Shown here: in pieces, positions 37,100 to 45,903 of the stretch | How positions within the stretch are numbered: the stretch's first letter is position 1 | How the letters are laid out: each line of letters begins with the position of its first letter | DNA from: Streptomycetaceae bacterium | GTDB lineage: Bacteria > Actinomycetota > Actinomycetes > Streptomycetales > Streptomycetaceae | Assembly: GCA_019243445.1 (NCBI GenBank) | Contig: JAFAUH010000056.1 | Location: 1-62,665 of the forward strand | Length of the DNA stretch: 62,665 bases | Direction: 5' to 3' | Translations under genes and position numbers: made by a program | Notes under the pieces: generated by a model | What the model saw: only the letters and a program-made list of their open reading frames with translations | What the model was told of the DNA's origin: nothing | Databases searched by the model: none

Positions 37100-37324
37100 G
37101 TGACGAACATGCAGTCTCTCCTTGTGATCGCGCCGGAAGAGACCGAGGAGACGGGCACCCCACCAGGTCCGGCCCAGGAAAAGAATTCGAGCGACGCACA
37201 GTTGGTCGCGATCGAGTCGCTTCAGCCCTCCGACTCACCGCGGGTGGCTGACACCCACAGATGGGCACTGCCAAACGACATCCGCCGCCACGCTGCGGTG
37301 ATCCGGATGCGCCGCCATGGGTGA
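37100..37324 (+). CDS. Small ORF resembling the start of a ParB-like/StrR-type regulator
   Basis: 74 aa from GTG 37100. Residues about 36-50 (LVAIESLQPSDSPRVADTH) look like the opening of the ParB-nuclease-like domain found in pathway regulators of the StrR/NovG group, but the rest of that domain is absent and the C-terminus is basic. It overlaps the LysR start by 8 bp, so it may be translated as a leader to it. It is either a truncated regulator or a small protein in its own right. Confidence 0.4.
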   Translation: MTNMQSLLVIAPEETEETGTPPGPAQEKNSSDAQLVAIESLQPSDSPRVADTHRWALPNDIRRHAAVIRMRRHG

Positions 37325-38357
37325 AATGAACTGGATGGACCTGGCCACCTTCAAAATCGTCGCGGAAGAGCTGTCCTTCACCAGAGCCTCGCAGCGCCTG
37401 TTGGTGTCCGTGTCGGCCGTCTCGCAGCGTGTTCGCCGACTGGAGCGGGGCCTGGGGCAGCGACTACTGGCCCGTACCACCACTCAAGTAAAGCTGACGG
37501 AGGCGGGCAAGCTCGCGCTCCAGGCTGTCCTGGCGATCGAGACACAGTGGACTGAGGCCAGAACACGGATCTCGGGCCTGGAGGAGCCCGTGCCGGAGCT
37601 GTGCCGGCCGCTGCGCACGGCTCTCTACCGGATAGCTCCGTGCAGCATAGCTCCGTGCAGCCTGGCCGAGCGGGTAGCGAGCCTGACGGCACCGGTCGCG
37701 TGCGAGGCGCGCCACTACCGGTCAGTGTCAATGGGACTCGACCATCTGCGCCAGGGCGAGGTGGACTTCTTGTGGTGGCGCACTTGGTACGGGCCCACCA
37801 CCCGGGCCGACGAGGACCTGCGCGAGCTGCATAGCTACGACGTGGTGCACGAGGACGCCTGGGCCTACTTCAGTTGCCAGCACCCGCTGCTCGGCGGCCC
37901 CGAGCCGAGCCTCGGCCAGCTCGCGGACTTCGGCTGGATCGCGCCACCGGAGGAGAGCGCCGTGTCGGTGCCGCGCGTACTACGCGAAATGACTCGGCGC
38001 GAACACGAATTCGTGCACTACCCCGAGTCCCAGGACCTGGTCGACGAGCTGCTGCGCACCTCGACCGCGGTCAGCCTGGGCGGGCCCAGCAAACCGCTGG
38101 CCTGCGGGCTGGCCCGGCTGCCGCTGTCTCCGGCGCCGCGGATTCGCTACGTACTCAGCTGGCGGAACCACCCAGCGGTGGAACGGCTGGCACCCGCGGT
38201 GGTGGACCTCTTCCGGCGCTGGTACGTGGAGTGCACCTTCGAGTTCAACCCGCGCCACTACCGGCAGATGCTGACACACCCAGTGGACTACCCGGGGCTG
38301 CCGGTCACCGACTACTACCAGGGCGGACCACGGCCGCTGGCGCGGACCCTGCGCTGA
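37317..38357 (+). CDS. LysR-family transcriptional regulator
   Basis: 346 aa. The N-terminal winged HTH reads MDLATFKIVAEELSFTRASQ, RLLVSVSAVSQRVRRLERGLG, RLLARTTTQVKLTEAG, the standard LysR layout; the rest is a periplasmic-binding-like effector domain with a Trp-rich middle (FLWWRTWYGP). ATG 37317 overlaps the small ORF stop. It is convergent with the thioesterase gene and their 3' ends overlap by 53 bp. Being the only pathway-type regulator beside the NRPS cluster, it is the best candidate for its control, an inference from position. Confidence 0.82.
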   Translation: MGEMNWMDLATFKIVAEELSFTRASQRLLVSVSAVSQRVRRLERGLGQRLLARTTTQVKLTEAGKLALQAVLAIETQWTEARTRISGLEEPVPELCRPLRTALYRIAPCSIAPCSLAERVASLTAPVACEARHYRSVSMGLDHLRQGEVDFLWWRTWYGPTTRADEDLRELHSYDVVHEDAWAYFSCQHPLLGGPEPSLGQLADFGWIAPPEESAVSVPRVLREMTRREHEFVHYPESQDLVDELLRTSTAVSLGGPSKPLACGLARLPLSPAPRIRYVLSWRNHPAVERLAPAVVDLFRRWYVECTFEFNPRHYRQMLTHPVDYPGLPVTDYYQGGPRPLARTLR

Positions 38358-39135
38358 TGGCCGAGCAGGCCCGGGGGACACGCCGGTTCAAACGCGCCGT
38401 CTCGCGGACCACGTGCGCCGCCGCCCTGCCGGACAGGTCGGGGAGGAGGTCGGCGGCGCACTCTTGGTGGAGGAAGTGCCCGCCCTCCAGCGACACCGCC
38501 TCAGCCGCACCGGTGGTGTGCTGTGCCCAGGGTGTGGGCGCCAGCCCGTCCCAGGTGCCGTAGTACGAAACGACGGGGCAGGTCAGCGTCGGCCGTTCGG
38601 GGGCCGTCCAGCGGCTCGCCAGCGCCAAGTCGGCCTGGAAGACCGGCGTCGAAAGGTCGACGAGTTCGTCGAGGATCTCCGGGTCGGTGCATCCTTGCGC
38701 CACCAGTAGACCGTGGATGAAGCGTCGGTCCTCCGCGTCGTCCGGCTCTGCCATGCCCGAAGGTCCACCCGGTGCCGGAGGCGCGCAGGCGACCGTGACC
38801 ACTAGAGCCGGCGGGCGGGCGAGCCGGCCTCCGGCCTCCAGTGCCCAAAGCGCACCCAGGCTGTGTCCGACCAGCACCACGGGAGTTGGTCCAAGGGCGT
38901 CGACGGCACGGACGATGGCGTCTACCACGGCGTACGGGTCGGTGGCGAGGGGCTCGTCGAAGCGGGGACCGCGCCCGGGCAGGCACACCGAGCTGAGTCG
39001 CCAGGAGAGCGGCAGGTGCGTGGGCAGGGCGAGCGCGGTAGTGGGCCCGTCGCCCGCCCCGGGCACCACGACCAGTTCGACCTCGGGCTCGGTGGGGCCG
39101 GACAGTGACACGAGCCACGTCTCTTGGTCACTCAT
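38305..39135 (-). CDS. Type II thioesterase (NRPS/PKS editing)
   Basis: 276 aa alpha/beta hydrolase of the GrsT/RifR kind: VELVVVPGAGDG near the start, catalytic Ser in VLVGHSLGALWA, Asp in YYGTWDGLAP, His in SLEGGHFLHQE. Such enzymes remove wrongly primed groups from carrier proteins. ATG 39135 shares its A with the NRPS stop (TGATG), showing tight coupling. The last about 35 residues, Arg/Ala-rich, go beyond the usual end and overlap the convergent LysR gene. Confidence 0.85.
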   Translation of the reverse strand: MSDQETWLVSLSGPTEPEVELVVVPGAGDGPTTALALPTHLPLSWRLSSVCLPGRGPRFDEPLATDPYAVVDAIVRAVDALGPTPVVLVGHSLGALWALEAGGRLARPPALVVTVACAPPAPGGPSGMAEPDDAEDRRFIHGLLVAQGCTDPEILDELVDLSTPVFQADLALASRWTAPERPTLTCPVVSYYGTWDGLAPTPWAQHTTGAAEAVSLEGGHFLHQECAADLLPDLSGRAAAHVVRETARLNRRVPRACSAISAGSAPAAVVRPGSSR

Positions 39136-42100
39136 CAGTTCTGCCTCACTCCCCTGTGAGCCGTCGGCAGCGCGTGCTGCCGCGTGCCGACCGGCACCGC
39201 CCGGGTGGGCGGGGCAGGCAGCTCGGAAAGCCGCCGGGAGGCATCCCGCACCACCTCGCCCGCCAGGTGCGTGAACACGTCCGCGAGCAGGGCTGTCTCC
39301 CCTGCGGTGAAGACCGCGCTGTTGCAGTGGAACCAGCCGCGCAGCCCCTCGCCAGCGCGGAACATATCCAGTGACAGGTCGAAGCGCGGGGAGCTGGAGT
39401 TGAGGTCGACGGGCGTGGTCTCCAAGCCGCGCAGCCCGAACCCGGCGTCGATCTCCTCTTCGAAGAGCTGGAAGGTCGCCTGGAGCAGCGGCTGAAGGCC
39501 CAGGTCCCGATCCGGGTTCACGGCCTCCACAAGGCGTTCGAATGGCAGGTCCTGGTGCGCGAACCCGCCGAGCACCGCTTCCCGTACCCGGCCCACCAGC
39601 TCGGTGAAGTCCGGGTCGTCGCGCAGGTCGGCGCGCAGCGCCAGCATGTTGACGAAGAAACCGACGACGTCCTCCACCTCGGGGACGCAACGCCCGGCCA
39701 CCGGCACACCGACGAGCAGGTCGCGCTCTCCGCTCACCCGCGACATGAGGACCTCGAACACCGCGAGCAAAGTCATGAACAAGGTGCCGCCCAAAGCACG
39801 CGACAGCCTCCGCAAAGCCGCCGTCACTTCAGCGGACAGCGCGAATCCGACGGTATGGGTGTCCGGTTCGGCGCTGCCGGGCTGCGCGGCGAGGGCGGGC
39901 AGATGGGTGGGGACGCCTTCGATGTGCGCGGTCCAGTAGGCCAGCAGTTCTGCCAGCGCGGGCCCGGCCAGCTCGCTCCGCTGCCAGGCGGCGAAGTCGC
40001 GATAGCGCACTGGCAGCGGCTTCGGGCGCCACTCGCGGTCCAGCAGCGCGGCCTCGTACCGCTGGGCAAGCTCCTCCAACAGCAATGTCATCGACCAGCC
40101 GTCGCACACGATGTGGTGCATGGCCAGCGACAGCACGTGGTCCTCGGGCCCCAGCCGCAGCAGCCGGGCCCGGAACAGCGGGCCGCTCGCCAGATCGAAG
40201 GGGTCCTCCAGCATGTGGCGGCAGAAGTCGACGACGGCTGCGGTGCGTTGTTCCTCGGTGCGGGTCCGCGCGGCCGGGGCCTCGACCAGCTCCAGCGCGC
40301 CGGCCCATCGCTCGTCGACGATCTGTACGGGCACACCGTCCGCGACGCCGAAGCGGGTGCGCAGCGACTCGTGCCGCTCTGCCAACCCGGTCACGGCAGC
40401 CGCCAACACGGGATGCTCGATCCGGCCAGTGAGCCGGAAGGACTCGCCCATGTAATACGCCGTCGAGTCAGGGTCCAGCTCTTGAAGAAACCACAGCCGA
40501 GCCTGCGCGAACGACATGGGGGTCGCCGCACCGTCCGCCACCCGCACCAGGGGGCGCCGTTCGGGCCGGGCGCCCCGCTCGGCGGCGGCGGCGAACTCCG
40601 CTACCGTGGGTGCCTCGAACAGCGTTTTGACCGACACCTCGGTGCCGAACAGCTCCCGTACTCGGGCCACGACTCGCCCGGCGCGCAGCGAGTGTCCGCC
40701 GATACGGAAGAAGTCGTCGTGTCGCCCTACCCGCGCGAGGCCCAGCACTTCGGCCATCACCTGTGCGACCAGTTCCTCGGCGCCGGGCCGGGGTGCTGCG
40801 AAGTCGGCGGTGAACGCCTCTTCGGCCGCCGGCAGCGCCCGCACGTCGACCTTGCCGCTGGCCAGCAGGGGCAGCGTCTCCAAGGGCACGAGGGCCGTCG
40901 GAAGCATGGCGGCGGGTAGCCGGGCGGCGAGCGCGTCTCGCAACTCGCCGAGCTGTTCATCTCCGGCTGCCGGGGACACGTAGGCGGTGAGGCTGCCGTC
41001 GTGGTGGACGACGGCAGCCTGGCGTACCCAGGAGTGCGCCGTGACGGCGGCCTCGACATCGGAGAGCTCCACGCGGTGCCCGCGCACCTTGACCTGCCGG
41101 TCTTGGCGGCCGAGGAACCGTACGGCGCCGTCGGCGGTGAAGGAACCGCGGTCGCCCGTGCGGTACATCCGTGCTCCGGGCCGGTCGGCGTAGGGGTCGG
41201 GGACGAACTTCGCCGCGGTCTCGGCCGGCAGGTTCAGGTAGCCGCGTCCGACGTGGGCCCCGGACAAACACAGTTCTCCGGCGACGCCTGGCGGTACGAC
41301 GTGGCCGGCAGTGTCCAGGATCCTTACCTGGGTGTTGGCCACCGGGCGGCCGATCAGCGGCGCTTCGCTCTCCGAGAGCTGCCAGGTGAGGGCGTCGATG
41401 GCGCATTCGGTGGGGCCGTAGAGGTTCCACGCCGTCACCTCGGGTGTCGCGCGCAGCCGCTTCCACAGCCGGGGCGGGACGGCGTCACCGCCGAGCAACA
41501 GCACGTAGGGGCGGTGTGCGGCGACCTCGTCCAGCAGGCCGAGATCAAGGAGTTGCGGAAGCTGTGCGGGCGGGACATCGAGGACGTCGATGCTCGCGCC
41601 GCGTACGAAGTCAAGCAGCGCGTGCGGGTCGCGGCGGGTGTCCTCGTCCACCACGTGCAGCTCGTGCCCGTCGACCAGCCACAGGAACTGGTCGACGGTG
41701 GCGTCGAAGCCGAGCGAGGCCGTCCAGGCCACGCGCTGGCGGGTGTCGGTGTGCCGGCCGGCGGCGCGGTGCGCGACCAGAAGGTTGGCGAGCACGCTGT
41801 GTTCGAGCGGCACTCCCTTCGGCATTCCTGTGCTCCCCGAAGTGAACAGCACCAGCGCGAGGTCCTGCCCGCTGGGTCCAGTGGTCGACGCCGGGGGACC
41901 AGCGATCGCCTTCTCGATGTCGACCACCGGCAACCCTGTCGCGCCCAGCACGGCGGCGGCCGCCGTGTCGCACAGCAGCGCCGAGGCCCCGGCCGTAGTC
42001 AGCACGGAGCGGAGGTGCTCGGGCGGGTCGGCCAACTCCAGTGGTACGGCTGCGGCCCCCGCCTGCCACACGCCCAGCAGCGCCGCGACCATCAGCCGCG

Positions 42101-43991
42101 AGCGGTGCCCTGCGATGGCCACGACAGGACCGTGGGCCGCCACCGCGCCGACCACGCCCTGGACGGCGCGGCCCAGTTCGGCGAAGGTCCACCTGTCGGC
42201 GGAGTCGGTCACGGCCACCGCGTCCGGGGTGGCGGCTACCTGGCGCCACAGGGAGTCCAGCACCGAGTCGTCGGCCACCGGCACCTCCGGTCCAGCGCCC
42301 AAGGCGAGGACCCGCACGACGTCTTCGGGCCGTACGAGCGGAAGCTGGGAGACGGGGCGCCGGGGGTCCTGGGCGACCTCGGCGGCCAGCGTCACGAAGC
42401 TCTCGACCAGCCACTTGGCTTCGCCGGGGGTGAAGAGGGCGCGGTCGTAGGTGAACAGGCCGCGCAACTCGTCGCCGTGACGGTGGATGTCCATGGCCAG
42501 CGGCAGGTCGGGGTCCTTGCGTGCGGGCGGGTTGACCGCGGTGACGCGCCGGACGCCGGCGAGCTGGAGGGCGCTGCGCGCCGAGTCCTCCTCGAAGTAT
42601 TGGAAGGTCGCCTGGACCAGTGGCATTCCGCAGGTGCGCTCGGGGTTGACGGCTTCCACGAGGCGTTCGAATGGCAGGTCCTGGTGCGCGAACCCGCTGA
42701 GTACCGCCTCCCGTACCCGGCCCACTAGTTCGGTGAAGTCCGGGTCGTCGCGTAGGTCGGCGCGCAGCGCCAGCATGTTGACGAAGAAACCGACGACGTC
42801 CTCCACCTCGGGGACGGAACGCCCGGCCACGAGAGTGCCCACCAGCAGGTCGCGCTCTCCGCTCACCCGCGACATGAGGACCTCGAACACCGCGAGCAGC
42901 GTCATGAACAAGGTGCCGCCCGAAGCACGCGACAGCTCCCGCAGAGCCGCCGTCACTTCGGCGGATAGCGCGAACCGCACCTCGCCTTCGGAACGTGCGC
43001 CGGGCGGTGCGTTCTCGCCTGGTGAGGCGAACTCCAGCAAGGTGGGGGCGCCTTCGATGTGAGTGGTCCAGTAGGCCAGCAGCTCTGCCAGCGCGGGCCC
43101 GGCCAGCTCGGCCTGCTGCCAGGCGGTGAAGTCGCGGTAGCGCACGGCGGGTGGCTCCGGGTCCGGGGTCCGGCCGGAGAGTACCGCCTCGTAGCGCTGG
43201 GCAAGCTCTTCCAACAGCAGCGTCATGGACCATCCGTCGCACACGATGTGGTGCATGGCCAGCGACAGCACGTGGTCCTCGGGCCCCAGCCGCAGCAGCC
43301 GGGCCCGGAAAAGGGGGCCCCGGGTGAGGTCGAAGGGATCCTCATGCATTCGACGGCAGAAGTCGACGACGGCTGCGGTGCGTTGTTCCTCGGTGCGGGT
43401 CCGTGCGGCCGGGGCCTCGACCAGCTCCAGCGCGCCGGTCCATCGCTCGTCGACGATCTGTACGGGCACACCGTCCGCGGCGCCGAAGCGGGTGCGCAGC
43501 GACTCGTGCCGCTCCGCCAGCCCCGCGACGGCGGTGCTGAGCGCCGCCGGGTCCAATGGGCCGTCGATCCGGAAGGACTCACCCATGTGGTATGCCGTCG
43601 AGTCCGCCTCCAGCTCCTGAAGAAACCACAACCGGCGCTGCGCGGAGGACACCGGTGCGGCCAGGCCGTCCGGCGTCCGCTCCAGTGGCCGCTGCCGCAG
43701 CCGGGTCCCCTGGGCCACCACGGCGGCGAACTCGGCCACCGTGGGCGCCTCGAACAGCGACTTGACCGGCACTTCAACCCTGAACAGCTCCCGCACCCGG
43801 ACGACCAGCCGCACGGCGGGCAGCGAGTGTCCGCCGATACGGAAGAAGTCATCGTGCCGCCCCACCCGCGCAAGGCCCAAGACCTCGGCCATTACCATCG
43901 CGACCAGCTGCTCGGCGCCCGGCCGCGGCTCCACGAAACCGGCCGCTGCCGTCTCCCGCACCGTCTCCCAAACCGCAGACTGCCGCACCAT
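39135..43991 (-). CDS. Nonribosomal peptide synthetase PCP-C-A-PCP-C
   Basis: 1618 aa. PCP1 (Ser 56, IGGHSL), C1 (HHIVCDG at about 249), A1 (TSGSTG at about 718; YGPTE; Lys in ASGKVDV at about 1045), PCP2 (about 1098), C2 (HHIVCDG at about 1292). Both condensation domains have intact HHxxxDG. Read by the usual ten-position scheme, the A-domain code is roughly D-A-D-D-L-G-L-I-D-K, closest to Glu/Gln-type codes. PCP1 has no A domain in cis and must be loaded by one of the two stand-alone A proteins. The PCP-C parts are near-identical copies. There is no TE, so the chain passes to another protein. Confidence 0.88.
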   Translation of the reverse strand: MVRQSAVWETVRETAAAGFVEPRPGAEQLVAMVMAEVLGLARVGRHDDFFRIGGHSLPAVRLVVRVRELFRVEVPVKSLFEAPTVAEFAAVVAQGTRLRQRPLERTPDGLAAPVSSAQRRLWFLQELEADSTAYHMGESFRIDGPLDPAALSTAVAGLAERHESLRTRFGAADGVPVQIVDERWTGALELVEAPAARTRTEEQRTAAVVDFCRRMHEDPFDLTRGPLFRARLLRLGPEDHVLSLAMHHIVCDGWSMTLLLEELAQRYEAVLSGRTPDPEPPAVRYRDFTAWQQAELAGPALAELLAYWTTHIEGAPTLLEFASPGENAPPGARSEGEVRFALSAEVTAALRELSRASGGTLFMTLLAVFEVLMSRVSGERDLLVGTLVAGRSVPEVEDVVGFFVNMLALRADLRDDPDFTELVGRVREAVLSGFAHQDLPFERLVEAVNPERTCGMPLVQATFQYFEEDSARSALQLAGVRRVTAVNPPARKDPDLPLAMDIHRHGDELRGLFTYDRALFTPGEAKWLVESFVTLAAEVAQDPRRPVSQLPLVRPEDVVRVLALGAGPEVPVADDSVLDSLWRQVAATPDAVAVTDSADRWTFAELGRAVQGVVGAVAAHGPVVAIAGHRSRLMVAALLGVWQAGAAAVPLELADPPEHLRSVLTTAGASALLCDTAAAAVLGATGLPVVDIEKAIAGPPASTTGPSGQDLALVLFTSGSTGMPKGVPLEHSVLANLLVAHRAAGRHTDTRQRVAWTASLGFDATVDQFLWLVDGHELHVVDEDTRRDPHALLDFVRGASIDVLDVPPAQLPQLLDLGLLDEVAAHRPYVLLLGGDAVPPRLWKRLRATPEVTAWNLYGPTECAIDALTWQLSESEAPLIGRPVANTQVRILDTAGHVVPPGVAGELCLSGAHVGRGYLNLPAETAAKFVPDPYADRPGARMYRTGDRGSFTADGAVRFLGRQDRQVKVRGHRVELSDVEAAVTAHSWVRQAAVVHHDGSLTAYVSPAAGDEQLGELRDALAARLPAAMLPTALVPLETLPLLASGKVDVRALPAAEEAFTADFAAPRPGAEELVAQVMAEVLGLARVGRHDDFFRIGGHSLRAGRVVARVRELFGTEVSVKTLFEAPTVAEFAAAAERGARPERRPLVRVADGAATPMSFAQARLWFLQELDPDSTAYYMGESFRLTGRIEHPVLAAAVTGLAERHESLRTRFGVADGVPVQIVDERWAGALELVEAPAARTRTEEQRTAAVVDFCRHMLEDPFDLASGPLFRARLLRLGPEDHVLSLAMHHIVCDGWSMTLLLEELAQRYEAALLDREWRPKPLPVRYRDFAAWQRSELAGPALAELLAYWTAHIEGVPTHLPALAAQPGSAEPDTHTVGFALSAEVTAALRRLSRALGGTLFMTLLAVFEVLMSRVSGERDLLVGVPVAGRCVPEVEDVVGFFVNMLALRADLRDDPDFTELVGRVREAVLGGFAHQDLPFERLVEAVNPDRDLGLQPLLQATFQLFEEEIDAGFGLRGLETTPVDLNSSSPRFDLSLDMFRAGEGLRGWFHCNSAVFTAGETALLADVFTHLAGEVVRDASRRLSELPAPPTRAVPVGTRQHALPTAHRGVRQN

Positions 43992-44079
43992 GACCCTCCG
44001 CCCCTCAATGCCGGCCGGTGCCCTTACCGACCGTCTCCATGTCCTGTAATTTCCGTTTGCCTGCGCCGTCCGGTGCGCG

Positions 44080-45903
44080 CTACGTCGCCTCGCCGATGCG
44101 TTCGGCCAGCGCGCGGGCCGTGCCGCACTGGTAGAGGTCGCGAATGGACACCTTTAGTCCCTGCTCGCGCAATCGCCGCACACACATTGCTGCCTTGAGC
44201 GACTCACCGCCGACGGCAAAGAAGTTGTCGTCGGGCCCGCAGGTGGCTGCGGTCAGCTGCTGGGCGAAGGCGTCCAGCACGAGCCCCAGTACATCGCCGC
44301 CCCATGTGACAGCGGCCTCCCGGGAGGCGGTCTCCACTCCCTGACGAGGCAGCGGCAGCGCCGCCGCCTCGGGCGCGCCGGTGGCCGATCTCGGCAGCCC
44401 GGTGACCAACACCAGGTCGAGGGGCGCCATCGGTCCGGGCAGCCGCTGCGTGAGATAGTCGCGCAGGCTGTCCCCGACCGCCTTCACGGTGCGCGGGGGA
44501 TACGGTACGGCGACTTGGACGGTGTCGGCACCGTCACGCTCGCTGGGACCGGCGAGCGTGAAGTGGCTCCGGGCCGCTAGGTCGGCCGCCGGGAAAGACA
44601 CGTCGAACGCGCCGTCCGGGTCGTTCGCGGCCCAGCTCACCCGGGCTGGCCTGGCCAGTTCCTCACCGAGCCGCCAGACCTCTTCCGGATCCAGGCCGCT
44701 GTCCGGCGCATCGGCTCCTGGGTCGAGCATCGGTGTGTCCGTCGACTTGCCGTCGCGGGCTATCAGGGCCTCCCGCAGTCGGCGGTTGGCGACGCCCCGG
44801 TACTCGATCGGGCCGTCGTTCTGCTCCAGGTAGGCACGCAGCGCTCGTAGGGTGAGTCCGTGGCCGGATTCCTGGGCGGTCTTGGGCTCCGCCTCGGGCG
44901 CGGCAGGCTCTGGCGGACAGTCGATGTGGAGGAGGGCGTCGTAGCGGAAGAGCGTCATCTCATTGGGGTGGACGCCGCGCCGGGGTGCGACCTCTGCGTG
45001 TGAGACGCGTGCCAGACGGGCGGGCGTGGACGCGGCCCAGGCCGGGTCGACGCTCAGTTCCCCGTCGGAGGCCAGCTCACGTCCCCTGGCCTCGCGGGCA
45101 GCGGAGACGGTCGCTGGGTGGTTGGTGGCCCGAACCGGTCCGGGCGGGGTGCGTCGCTCGTGCTTGAGGGCCACGAACGCCTCCGCGAGCCGGGCGTTGC
45201 GCAGGTCACCCAGCAGGATGTGACCTGCTGGCCGTACGACATCCGCGGCACGGCGCAGCACCTCCTCCAGGTAGTGCAGGGACAGGAAGTACTGGGCGAC
45301 GGAGTTGATGACGACGGTGTCGTACTCCTCGGCGACCGCGTAGGGCGCCTGCATCGCGTCGGCATGACACACCGTCACCCTATTTTTGCTATCAGGGGAT
45401 TCGGCGGTCAGATCCGCCGCGAGCTTGCCGATCAGTTCGACGGAGCGCGCGGAGGAGTCGGTCGCCACGTAGCGCTCGACGCTTGCGCAGGCCAGCAGCC
45501 GTCGCATGATGAGCCCGGTCCCGGCGCCAATCTCCAGTACCCTGCGAGGGCTGAGCGCCAGCACGCGGCGGGCCGACTCCTCCCCCCACTCTGTCATCTC
45601 GGCACGGGGGATCGGGCGGCCGGTGAAGCTGTCGGCCCAGCCGGAGTTCTCGCCGCTGTTGTCCGGCGCGTAGGCGGTCTCATAGATGTCGTCAAAGACG
45701 TGTCGCCAGGACTCCAGGACTTCGTTGCCGCCCCAACCGGCCTGCGCGGTCTGTGCGGCCGGTTCGGGCACGATGTAGCCGACCATGCGCGTCCCGTCGG
45801 CCGTCCGGTGGGTCAGCACGGCCGCCTCGCGCACTTGGGCGTGGGCCGCCAGTGCCGTTTCGATGTCCCCTGCGGATACCGCGGGGACGACGGTGTCGGT
45901 CAT
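44080..45903 (-). CDS. A-domain C-lobe remnant with inserted methyltransferase, then PCP
   Basis: 607 aa. Residues 1-48 (DIETALAAHAQVREAAVLTH, GYIVP) match the A-domain C-lobe just after A8. A class I methyltransferase follows (VLEIGAGTG at 121-129; INSVAQYFLSL; LLGDLRNARL), then the rest of the C-lobe (LRDYLTQRLPGPMAPLDLVL) up to SATGAPEAAAL, where the A10 Lys of the TANGK motif is Ala. A PCP (VGGESLKAAM) ends it. It looks like the second half of an A-MT-A-PCP interrupted domain that has lost its adenylating core. ATG 45903 overlaps the stop of a separate A-domain gene, which could load the PCP. It probably methylates the tethered amino acid. Confidence 0.75.
   Translation of the reverse strand: MTDTVVPAVSAGDIETALAAHAQVREAAVLTHRTADGTRMVGYIVPEPAAQTAQAGWGGNEVLESWRHVFDDIYETAYAPDNSGENSGWADSFTGRPIPRAEMTEWGEESARRVLALSPRRVLEIGAGTGLIMRRLLACASVERYVATDSSARSVELIGKLAADLTAESPDSKNRVTVCHADAMQAPYAVAEEYDTVVINSVAQYFLSLHYLEEVLRRAADVVRPAGHILLGDLRNARLAEAFVALKHERRTPPGPVRATNHPATVSAAREARGRELASDGELSVDPAWAASTPARLARVSHAEVAPRRGVHPNEMTLFRYDALLHIDCPPEPAAPEAEPKTAQESGHGLTLRALRAYLEQNDGPIEYRGVANRRLREALIARDGKSTDTPMLDPGADAPDSGLDPEEVWRLGEELARPARVSWAANDPDGAFDVSFPAADLAARSHFTLAGPSERDGADTVQVAVPYPPRTVKAVGDSLRDYLTQRLPGPMAPLDLVLVTGLPRSATGAPEAAALPLPRQGVETASREAAVTWGGDVLGLVLDAFAQQLTAATCGPDDNFFAVGGESLKAAMCVRRLREQGLKVSIRDLYQCGTARALAERIGEAT

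Noticed and set aside
39555-42728. Large plus-strand frames opposite the NRPS gene
   Set aside because: Antisense shadows; the NRPS motifs are all on the minus strand.
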